IMG/VR virus record: IMGVR_UViG_3300009412_000031
Location: 1-25,437 of that record
Direction: 5' to 3' (one strand)
Source of the DNA: a virus
Length of the DNA: 25,437 nt
Below, one piece after another: positions 6,483 to 12,535 of this stretch. Positions within the stretch are counted from its first letter, which is position 1. Every line of letters begins with the position of its first letter. The position numbers were made by a program, and so were the translations under genes. The notes under the pieces were generated by a model. The model was not told where the DNA came from. It saw only the letters and a list, made by a program, of their open reading frames with translations, and made no database searches.

Positions 6483-6852
6483 CCTGCCTTTCACAGCCAG
6501 CATCGCGGCAGGCAAGGGGCGCAGCGCAGAGCAGAACAGGTTGCAGCGCCGCTGGATGCTGGAAGCCGCAGAGCAACTGGGGACCGATACCGCCGAGGGC
6601 TTTCGCGGATACTGCAAGCTGCACTTCGGCGTGGGCATCCTCAAGGCCGAGAACGAACACTTCGCCGCCGAGTATGACGCCGTAATTCGGCCACTGCCCT
6701 ATGAGCAAAAGCTGCGCCTGATGATGGTGCCGTTTGACTTCGGAGTGACCCGCCAAATGACCAGCCCACAGAAACGGAAATATCTCGACGCTGTTCACTC
6801 GCACTTCACGCGCCTTGGCGTTGTGCTGACCGAACCGGAGGATAAGCGATGA
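6415..6852 (+). CDS. ninB: NinB-like recombination mediator
   Basis: A 145-residue protein matching the NinB (lambda Orf) family: RLQRRWMLEAAEQLG, then FRGYCKLHFGVGIL, then YEQKLRLMMVPFDFGVTRQM and a C-terminal YLDAVHSHF..LGV. Lambda Orf binds SSB and single-stranded DNA and helps load the annealing protein, so the place beside SSB and the Sak4-like gene fits. Start at 6415 with AAAGGACAG upstream. Its stop overlaps the next ATG. Family length is about 140-150 residues, so it appears complete. Confidence 0.85.
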   Translation: MATRTVTNQQQLDSLIALLKARDLPFTASIAAGKGRSAEQNRLQRRWMLEAAEQLGTDTAEGFRGYCKLHFGVGILKAENEHFAAEYDAVIRPLPYEQKLRLMMVPFDFGVTRQMTSPQKRKYLDAVHSHFTRLGVVLTEPEDKR

Positions 6853-7289
6853 ACCAGATATCCCCCCGTGGCCCGCTTGGCCTCAAGGTGCCGAAGCCAA
6901 AGAGAGTTAAGAAAGGCCTAAGAAATGTTTCAAAGAAACGAACCGCCCACCGGTCAACAAAAAAAGGGCAATGCGGCCTGTCATACATGGCCGCAGTTAA
7001 GCAACTTCCCTGCGTTATCTGTGGTTCACCGCCCCCGAATGACGCCCACCACTGCCAGAGCCGACCGCCTGCCGACGAGCCGCACGGATACGACCAGCTA
7101 CCGGCGGCGGGGCGCAAGAGCGGCGACCGTGACACGATCCCGCTTTGCCATTGGGATTGCCACCAGGAAGGCCCGAACGCCTACCACAAGAGCAAGAGGG
7201 CGTGGGAAGCGAGAAACGGGCCGGATTACGGCTTTATCCCAAGCACCCGCGCAGCCGTCGCGGCGATGCTTGGCGAGATTGATTTTTAA
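6849..7289 (+). CDS. HNH-type phage nuclease (DUF968/Ref-like)
   Basis: A 146-residue protein with a very basic N-terminus (about 15-40), then a zinc-supported HNH core: CVIC (55-58), NDAHHC (65-70), IPLCHWDCH (97-105) and a final H113. This Cys-Cys...His-His...Cys-Cys-His order fits the small phage HNH nucleases of the DUF968/Ref group. P1 Ref needs RecA filaments to cut DNA; NinG is an alternative relative with a similar position after NinB. Inferred role: processing recombination intermediates. ATGA overlap with NinB. DUF968 versus other HNH subfamilies is not decided. Confidence 0.75.
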   Translation: MNQISPRGPLGLKVPKPKRVKKGLRNVSKKRTAHRSTKKGQCGLSYMAAVKQLPCVICGSPPPNDAHHCQSRPPADEPHGYDQLPAAGRKSGDRDTIPLCHWDCHQEGPNAYHKSKRAWEARNGPDYGFIPSTRAAVAAMLGEIDF

Positions 7290-7310
7290 CCCAACCGAAG
7301 GAATGAACCA

Positions 7311-7730
7311 ATGCAAATCACCATCACTAAAAAAGTGGACGTGGAAGTGAAGACCTTACGCGCGGTGTGCGGTGTTAGGTACTGGGAAGACGCCACCGTA
7401 AACGGCAAAGAAGACGCTGACGGCGACCTGATGCCCTTTGCCAAAGGCGAGACTTGGGACATCCAGATTGACCTTGATACAGGCAAGATCAAAGGTTGGC
7501 CCGGCGGCACTATCGCAACCACTCACTACAAGGTCTGCGATGACGGCATCTATTCTCTGCTCGAAGAAAGCGGGGAAGCTGTCACCCAAAAAGACGGGTA
7601 CGTGCCCTCTATGCTTTCCCCAGCAGGTAACGGCTACGGCGATTACATCATCATGAACATTGGCGCTGATGGACAGATCGAAGGTTGGGAATTTGACGCC
7701 AGCTATTTTGACGAAAGCGACGATTACTGA
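7311..7730 (+). CDS. unknown 139-aa phage protein
   Basis: A 139-residue acidic protein with an all-beta look: alternating strands such as MQITITKKVDVEVKTLRAV, then WDIQIDLDTGKIKGW and YGDYIIMNIGADGQIEGW. The motif G(K/Q)I(K/E)GW occurs twice (about 57-62 and 120-125), hinting at an internal duplication of a beta unit. Similar proteins occur in alphaproteobacterial phages without assigned function, to my recollection. The start at 7311 is preceded by GAAGGAA. It ends in acidic residues (FDESDDY). Confidence 0.7.
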   Translation: MQITITKKVDVEVKTLRAVCGVRYWEDATVNGKEDADGDLMPFAKGETWDIQIDLDTGKIKGWPGGTIATTHYKVCDDGIYSLLEESGEAVTQKDGYVPSMLSPAGNGYGDYIIMNIGADGQIEGWEFDASYFDESDDY

Positions 7731-7781
7731 GATTCCCGCTCCGGGGATAACGCGGCCACAGCGAACTAGTGGCGACAATAA

Positions 7782-7859
7782 GCCCGACGGGCGCTTGTTC
7801 TATGGAAGTTGCTCGGGCGAGCAAAACGCCCCCTGTCGAGCGCCAATTTGGCAGGGGGC
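7782..7859 (+). promoter_or_regulatory. hairpin cluster in the only real gap of the early operon
   Basis: Three inverted repeats lie within the 146-base gap: GCCC/GGGC (7782-7792), GCTC/GAGC (7811-7822) and GCCCCCTG (7828-7835) with CAGGGGGC (7852-7859). The last encloses an inner GCCAA/TTGGC. None has a T-run, so it is not a standard terminator. It could be a processing site or an attenuator separating the recombination genes from the distal accessory genes. The role is inference. Confidence 0.35.
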
Positions 7860-7876
7860 ACCCAAAGGAGAACCAC

Positions 7877-7978
7877 ATGAGCAAGCTGTTTAACCGCATC
7901 CAAGCGCTGTTTGCCAGCGGATGCACCAGAGACTGCAATCAGGGCCGCGATTGCCCGCTACGGAAGGCTAAGCAATGA
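7877..7978 (+). CDS. 33-aa Cys-containing phage peptide
   Basis: A 33-residue peptide (MSKLFNRIQALFASGCTRDC in its first 20), preceded by AAAGGAG at seven bases and ending in an ATGA overlap with the next gene. The spacing C-x3-C-x5-C (about 16, 20, 26) could bind a metal. The strong ribosome-binding site after the hairpin gap and the coupling to the next gene are the grounds for calling it. Confidence 0.55.
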   Translation: MSKLFNRIQALFASGCTRDCNQGRDCPLRKAKQ

Positions 7979-8427
7979 CTGATCGGGTAGATAGGTTCAC
8001 GCCGTACCTACATGAAGATTGGCGCGGAATGATCGGTGTGACCGCCAGCATGCGATCGACAACAAATGGCGAATATGTCCGCGTTGAGGTGTACCAATCC
8101 CAAGCCGAGCGGGTTGCCGAGTTGGAGGCCGAGAACGCCATTCTGCGCACCGAGAAACACGCGGATGCAGAGGCTATCGCTGCCATGAAAGAGGCAGGGA
8201 TGGATCGCCTAGTATCCGAGGGGCAGCGATGTGACGCCATGACGCCGCAGGAGGCGGCGAAGGTATCCGCCGAAGACCGCGAAAACATCGTGGATGAAAT
8301 CGAGAGCATCATCTGCGAGACGCACGAAATGGATGTGCGCGATATAGATTACGCCGAAAACATCGTTTCATGGCTAGAGCGGCACCACCCCGCCGCCCTA
8401 CGCGCTATCTCGGAGGACAGCCAGTGA
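7975..8427 (+). CDS. unknown 150-aa phage protein with coiled coil
   Basis: A 150-residue protein. An N-terminal domain of about 40 residues is followed by a coiled coil (about 42-75, QAERVAELEAENAILRTEKH) and a helical C-terminus ending AISEDSQ. The coiled coil suggests a dimer. No family name. Its C-terminal codons and stop lie in a 17-base sequence (8411-8427) repeated at the end of the following gene. ATGA overlap at its start; GTGA overlap at its end. Confidence 0.65.
   Translation: MTDRVDRFTPYLHEDWRGMIGVTASMRSTTNGEYVRVEVYQSQAERVAELEAENAILRTEKHADAEAIAAMKEAGMDRLVSEGQRCDAMTPQEAAKVSAEDRENIVDEIESIICETHEMDVRDIDYAENIVSWLERHHPAALRAISEDSQ
8411..8427 (+). repeat. 17-base repeated gene junction, copy 1
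   Basis: The sequence CGGAGGACAGCCAGTGA encodes the end of one gene (EDSQ, stop), carries a GGAGG ribosome-binding site and holds the GTG start of the next gene. It recurs with one change (GTG to ATG) at 8611-8627, exactly 200 bases on. Confidence 0.8.
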
Positions 8428-8627
8428 CCTTTAATCAACAGCAACGTGCGCTTTCAATCCTGCACAACATGTCTCTTGAGCGCGTCGGTTTCTGGCGGCA
8501 GCTTTTCCGACGCTGGCACATTGCGGATGAACCACTACGGCATGACGCGGCGAACATGTTGCGCGAAGTTGGTGCTGAATTTCTGACACCTGTTGGCTGT
8601 CAGCGTGTTGCGGAGGACAGCCAATGA
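8424..8627 (+). CDS. unknown 67-aa phage protein, GTG start
   Basis: A 67-residue basic helical protein (VTFNQQQRALSILHNMSLER at the start). GTG 8424 follows GGAGG at about eight bases and overlaps the previous stop. An in-frame ATG at 8370 lies inside the preceding gene and lacks a ribosome-binding site. Its C-terminus AEDSQ repeats the end of its neighbour because of the duplicated junction, so this gene may be a cassette inserted between two copies of the junction. Confidence 0.6.
   Translation: MTFNQQQRALSILHNMSLERVGFWRQLFRRWHIADEPLRHDAANMLREVGAEFLTPVGCQRVAEDSQ
8611..8627 (+). repeat. 17-base repeated gene junction, copy 2
   Basis: CGGAGGACAGCCAATGA differs from copy 1 (8411-8427) at one base, the first letter of the start codon (ATG instead of GTG). 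It likewise holds the end of one gene, the ribosome-binding site and the next start. Confidence 0.8.
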
Positions 8628-8938
8628 CCAACTGGACCGAAGCCCAGATAGACCGCCACTTGCACCTTTGGGAGCATAGGCACGGGCCAGACAGCCCGGA
8701 GGCGGGGATTGTGCGGCAGTTGCGGGCGGAGCGGGATGCCGCGCGGGAGGCGTTACTACCGACTGCGGCAAATCTCGCGGGCGCTGCGTCTGCGTATCGC
8801 AGGTTTGCACGTCGCCACCCGTCAAAGGGCAAGGCTGACGTAGACGCTCTTTTCAGTATGCGGGCGGATGATTTTGACAAGGCCGTTGATTATGCCCGCG
8901 CCGCCCTACCCACCACACAGGAGACACCCCATGAGTGA
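8624..8938 (+). CDS. unknown 104-aa phage protein
   Basis: A 104-residue Arg/Ala-rich helical protein (MTNWTEAQIDRHLHLWEHRH at the start; then RQLRAERDAAREALL). No family name. ATG 8624 follows GGAGG. The end overlaps the next gene by eight bases. A possible coiled coil at about 30-45 is the only structural feature visible. Confidence 0.6.
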   Translation: MTNWTEAQIDRHLHLWEHRHGPDSPEAGIVRQLRAERDAAREALLPTAANLAGAASAYRRFARRHPSKGKADVDALFSMRADDFDKAVDYARAALPTTQETPHE

Positions 8939-9290
8939 ACTGCGTAAAAAACTGGCCTCTGTCGTTTACGATGCGGCTGTCGGGGACGACGAGGGGCGCG
9001 TGCTAAATTCGCCAGACGTTGCCGACGCCATCATTGCCGCGATGCCGGGGCGAGTTCTGCCGTTGGAGTGGTTAGGTGGTGGAAAGCGCCATCACGCTGG
9101 GAATTATGTGATTGAGGATATTAGCACCCCACGGCGGGAAATCCGACGCTTGCTACACGCCTCATTCGGCACAACCTACTTGGCAGACTTTGGAGGTGAT
9201 CGCCCCCTAGAAGCCGCCAAAGCCGCCGCGCAAGCCCACCACACCGCCGCCATCCTATCGGCCTTCGGGGTACAGGGAGGGGAGGCATGA
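8931..9290 (+). CDS. unknown 119-aa phage protein
   Basis: A 119-residue protein starting MSELRKKLASVVYDAAVGDD. The middle (about 44-80) contains PLEWLGGGKRHHAGNYVIED, resembling short recurrent segments of phage proteins of unknown function in which a tryptophan motif precedes a beta hairpin. ACAGGAGA lies upstream of ATG 8931. ATGA overlap with the next gene. The frame from 8868 is less likely because it lacks a ribosome-binding site. Confidence 0.6.
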   Translation: MSELRKKLASVVYDAAVGDDEGRVLNSPDVADAIIAAMPGRVLPLEWLGGGKRHHAGNYVIEDISTPRREIRRLLHASFGTTYLADFGGDRPLEAAKAAAQAHHTAAILSAFGVQGGEA

Positions 9291-9637
9291 GCGACATGAA
9301 TTGCCCGTATTGCGAAGCTGAATGTGAAGTCTGCCATGATGATGGGCATGGATATTCCGAAGACACCAGACACGAACACGAGTGTCATAGTTGCGGCAAA
9401 ATGTTTGTCTTTGAAACGGTGATAACCTTTGACTACCACCCGATCCCTGCCGATTGCCTTAACACCGGAGATCACGAGTGGGAGCCATCATTCACGTACC
9501 CGATTGAGTACACGAAGGGGGTTTGCAAGCATTGCCACAAAGAGCGCAAAGCCACCGATGAAGATATGGCTGCGGCGGTGGCATACCGCGCTAAGCTCAA
9601 GCACCGAGCATCTTCGCCAAAGGGGGAAGCAGAATGA
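9287..9637 (+). CDS. zinc-ribbon-type phage protein, 116 aa
   Basis: A 116-residue protein with several CxxC pairs: CPYC (5-8), CEVC (about 13-16), CHSC (about 33-36) and CKHC (about 80-83), plus nearby histidines. The first pairs look like one zinc ribbon (MNCPYCEAECEVC to HECHSCGKMFVFE). The sheet-like FETVITFDYHP follows the ribbon. Zinc binding is read from the motifs. A nucleic-acid or protein partner is not evident. ATGA overlaps with both neighbours. Confidence 0.7.
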   Translation: MSDMNCPYCEAECEVCHDDGHGYSEDTRHEHECHSCGKMFVFETVITFDYHPIPADCLNTGDHEWEPSFTYPIEYTKGVCKHCHKERKATDEDMAAAVAYRAKLKHRASSPKGEAE

Positions 9638-9846
9638 GCCAAGCACGACTAATGAAGATCCACGACGCCGCAACCTACCTTGGCATGAGCGTAACCAAGC
9701 TGAAATCCAAGGGCCTGCCCGTCCGGCGCGATGGCGGCAACGTCCTATATGACCGCCTGGACCTTGACGATTACGCGGACAACCTGCCGTATGATGGCAA
9801 AAAGCAATCGGAGGGCGTAGAGGAATGGCAAAAGGCGTTCGACTAA
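9634..9846 (+). CDS. excisionase-like helix-turn-helix protein
   Basis: A 70-residue protein with a MerR/HTH_17-type N-terminus: LMKIHDAATYLGMSVTKLKS (about 6-25) as the helix-turn-helix, then PVRRDGGNVLYDRLDLDDYA as the wing and the strand that ends such domains. It directly precedes and overlaps (22 bases) the integrase, the usual place for Xis. Inferred role: bending the attachment site and steering the integrase to excision. Confidence 0.75.
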   Translation: MSQARLMKIHDAATYLGMSVTKLKSKGLPVRRDGGNVLYDRLDLDDYADNLPYDGKKQSEGVEEWQKAFD

Positions 9847-10856
9847 AGGGCATCAAGGTTGTCACGAAGCCCAACGGCAAGCGATACGTTTACCGCCGCG
9901 TAAGGGGGCAATTCGTGTCACTGCCGGACCTGCCTGAGAACCACCCCGACTTTCTGCGGGCCTATGTGGACGCCGAGCATTACGCCCCGACAGACGGGAC
10001 GCTTGCCAGCACGATCAAGCTATTCATTGCCTCGAATGACTTCAAACAACGCAAGGAAAGCACCCGCAAGGTATGGCGGCGCAGGCTTGAGAAGATCGCC
10101 ATTCAGTACGGCAGTTCGCCCATCGACAAGCTGACGACCGATTTAGTCAACAAAGCCATTCGCAAGGTATCCCCCGGCGCACAGCGGGGAGAGCGTACAA
10201 TCTGGCGGGCTATCTTCGCTTTTGCGCAATCTGAGTTCCTGCGCAGCGACAACCCTGCCAAGGATGCCATGATCGGCAAGACAAAGGCCACACCGCACGG
10301 CACATGGACGCCAGACGACATCAAAGCATTTCGTAAGCGCTGGCCTGTAGGCACGCCAGAGCGCCAAGCCTTCGAGGTGATATACTGGACCGCTGCGCGT
10401 TGCGTTGATGCGGCTGTGATAGGCTGGCAGCACGTTAGCGACGGCGTGCTTGAATTTGTGCAAGAGAAAACAGGGGGCACAGCCGTTGTGCCGATCACCG
10501 CGCCCGTTGCCCCGTATTTGGAGGCTGATCGCCGCTTGTTCCTGGATGCCGCATCCCCTGACCTGCTATTCATCCTGACGACCACGGGCAAGGGCCGATC
10601 TGTGAAGGCTCTGAGCCAATTTGTAAGCCGTGCCGCCCGCGATGCTGGCCTAGAGAGCCGGACAGCCCACGGCCTGCGCCGCGCCCGCGCCGTGATCCTT
10701 GCTGAGAACGGATGGACGCCGCACCAAATCGGGGCATGGACGGGGCATGAATCTTTGGCCGAGGTCAGCCATTACACCCGCGATGCGAACAAAAGAAGCA
10801 TGGTTGTTGGCAACCACGTTGGAAACTCCGGCAATGTGAAGCAGTTTCCGTCATAA
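9825..10856 (+). CDS. int: prophage tyrosine integrase
   Basis: A 343-residue tyrosine recombinase. It has a core-binding domain (about 58-140, LASTIKLFIASNDFK) and a catalytic domain with Arg192 (TAARCVDAA), Lys215 (QEKTGGTA), the HGLRR box (His282, Arg285), His308 (WTGHES) and the nucleophile Tyr317 (SHYTRD). All expected catalytic residues are present, so it should be active. It integrates and, with the Xis-like protein, excises the prophage. A tRNA 3'-half core lies 24 bases after its stop, so it most likely uses a tRNA-Arg gene as attachment site. The start overlaps the preceding gene. It is the last gene of the early operon. Confidence 0.92.
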   Translation: MAKGVRLKGIKVVTKPNGKRYVYRRVRGQFVSLPDLPENHPDFLRAYVDAEHYAPTDGTLASTIKLFIASNDFKQRKESTRKVWRRRLEKIAIQYGSSPIDKLTTDLVNKAIRKVSPGAQRGERTIWRAIFAFAQSEFLRSDNPAKDAMIGKTKATPHGTWTPDDIKAFRKRWPVGTPERQAFEVIYWTAARCVDAAVIGWQHVSDGVLEFVQEKTGGTAVVPITAPVAPYLEADRRLFLDAASPDLLFILTTTGKGRSVKALSQFVSRAARDAGLESRTAHGLRRARAVILAENGWTPHQIGAWTGHESLAEVSHYTRDANKRSMVVGNHVGNSGNVKQFPS

Positions 10857-10880
10857 AAATAAGGGGTTTGAAGTAGTTTA

Positions 10881-10925
10881 TGGCGGACCCTAGAGGATTC
10901 GAACCTCTGGCCTCTGCCTTCGGAG
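10881..10925 (-). other. tRNA-Arg(CCG) 3' half, candidate attachment-site core
   Basis: On the minus strand these 45 bases are the 3' half of a tRNA: anticodon loop CTCCGAA (anticodon CCG), stem strand GGCAG, variable AGGCC, T arm AGAGG-TTCGAAT-CCTCT, acceptor strand AGGGTCC, discriminator G and CCA (10881-10883). The base next to the loop should begin CTGCC on the 5' side, but the sequence there reads ACCAG, and no D arm or 5' acceptor follows. So this is not a functional tRNA gene. Phage integrases commonly use exactly this segment as core. It sits just downstream of the integrase at 9825-10856. Confidence 0.8.
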
Positions 10926-10982
10926 CTGGTCTAAGGGCCTATCCGAATTGCACGATAGGGCACGCCAGAGCACGATAACCAC

Positions 10983-11003
10983 CTGAAAATTATTGATTTT
11001 CAG
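10983..11003. repeat. perfect inverted repeat between the two integrases
   Basis: CTGAAAAT (10983-10990) and ATTTTCAG (10996-11003) are separated by TATTG. No T-run follows, so it is unlikely to be a standard terminator. It may be an integrase arm-type or regulatory site near the attachment core. The remaining bases of 10926-11103 hold no credible gene. Confidence 0.4.
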
Positions 11004-11103
11004 AATCCGCTCTCCGAAGTCTCTATCCGAGAATACGCCTTGATTTCCGCCCGCGTGCTTGCGTGGTGCTTACTCGAAATCGGGGCTTCCGAGGGACGGG
11101 AGC

Positions 11104-12426
11104 ATGACCAAACTGACCAAACGGTTCGTAGAGACCGCCGAGCCGCAGAGCAAAGGTCACGTCATCTGGGATGACGAACTGCCGGGCTTCGGTCTTCGTG
11201 TCTATCCCTCGGGCAAGCGCAGCTACATCGTCCAGTACCGCTCTCGTGGCCGTTCACGTCGCTACACGATTGGCCTTCATGGCGCCTGGACGCCCGAGAC
11301 CGCCCGCCGCGAAGCCAAGGCCCTGCTTGGACATGTCGCGCATGGCGGCGATCCTGCTGAAGAACGCGAGGAAGATCGCAAGGCGCTGACCATCAAGCAG
11401 CTCTGCGAGCAGTATATCGCCGACATGGAAGCTGGCCTCATCCTGGGAAAAGGCGGCCGGCCAAAGAAGGACACCACGATCGCCACCGATGTCGGCCGTA
11501 TCCGCAGGCACATCATTCCTCTTCTCGGGGCACGACGTGTGCGGGACATCACCAAGCCGGACATGAACAATCTGATGAAGGACATCATTGCCGGCAAGAC
11601 GCGCGTGACCGTGAAGACCGAAAAGCTCCGCGGCAAGGCCATCGTCCGCGGCGGCCGCGGAACCGCGATCCGAACGATGGGTCTGCTTGGCGGCATCTTC
11701 TCATACGCAGTCGAGGCTGGGGTGATCGAGCACAATCCCACGCATGGCCTCCGCAAACCGAAATATCAGGTCCGCGACCGCCGGCTCAGCGAAGCCGAGT
11801 ATCGGGTTCTAGGCAGCATTCTCAGGGAGGCGCAGGGAAGCGACCGCTACAGGATACATGCCGAGATCCTCCGGCTGATCGCGGTGACGGGCTGCCGGCG
11901 CGGCGAAATCGTCAATCTCAAATGGAGCGAGGTCGATCTCGAAGGGAGCTGCCTGCGGTTGATCGACAGCAAGGAAGGCTCCTCGGTTCGTCCGGTTGGG
12001 CTCCCCGTCGTGGAGTATCTAGAGGAGGAGCGGCCTCAGAGAACCGGCACCTACGTCTTTCCCGGCCAGGGCATCGACAACGCGGTCGGAAACTTCCCGC
12101 AGAGCTGGAAGAAGCTGTTCAAGGACACACCGCTCTGGGACGTCACACCTCACGTGCTCCGGCACAGTTTCGCCAGCATCGCGAACGATCTGGGCTTCAC
12201 CGAGATCACGATTGCCGCGCTGATCGGTCATGCCAAGGGATCAGTCACGAGCAAATACGTCCACACACTCGATTCTACACTGATCATGGCGGCGGACACC
12301 GTGTCCGGCTATGTGAAAGCCTTACTTGAAGGCGTCGAGTTCAGGCGCAACACATACACGCTGGATCGTCAGTCGCGGCAAAGTGCGATCGATCAAATGC
12401 TCAGTGACGCGAGGGCTGCTGACTAA
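11104..12426 (+). CDS. second tyrosine integrase, DUF4102 arm-binding type
   Basis: A 440-residue integrase of the P4/genomic-island type. The N-terminal DUF4102 domain (about 1-90) holds DDELPGFGLRVYPSGKRSYI. A SAM-like core-binding domain (about 95-215) follows, then the catalytic domain with the Arg box TGCRRGE (262-268), Lys290, HVLRHS (His350, Arg353), GHAKGSV (His376) and Tyr385. It is complete and probably active. The ATG at 11104 with GGGACGGG upstream fits the usual 'KLTK' N-terminus; a start 45 bases earlier is less likely. It lies right after the tRNA-fragment core and points into the island, as expected for an element inserted at a tRNA. The family differs from the prophage integrase, which argues for two separate elements. 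Confidence 0.9.
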   Translation: MTKLTKRFVETAEPQSKGHVIWDDELPGFGLRVYPSGKRSYIVQYRSRGRSRRYTIGLHGAWTPETARREAKALLGHVAHGGDPAEEREEDRKALTIKQLCEQYIADMEAGLILGKGGRPKKDTTIATDVGRIRRHIIPLLGARRVRDITKPDMNNLMKDIIAGKTRVTVKTEKLRGKAIVRGGRGTAIRTMGLLGGIFSYAVEAGVIEHNPTHGLRKPKYQVRDRRLSEAEYRVLGSILREAQGSDRYRIHAEILRLIAVTGCRRGEIVNLKWSEVDLEGSCLRLIDSKEGSSVRPVGLPVVEYLEEERPQRTGTYVFPGQGIDNAVGNFPQSWKKLFKDTPLWDVTPHVLRHSFASIANDLGFTEITIAALIGHAKGSVTSKYVHTLDSTLIMAADTVSGYVKALLEGVEFRRNTYTLDRQSRQSAIDQMLSDARAAD

Positions 12427-12535
12427 GAACTTGGTAAACGCCTTAGCGCCAGCTCGTATGAGCTAGCCGCTCGATCGCAGGATGCACAAGAATACTTTCG
12501 AGGTGCGGCGATCAGTAACGAACGGTCTGCGACGC

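Noticed and set aside
10881-10925. Functional tRNA-Arg gene
   Set aside because: Only the 3' half is present; the anticodon stem cannot pair and there is no D arm or 5' acceptor strand.
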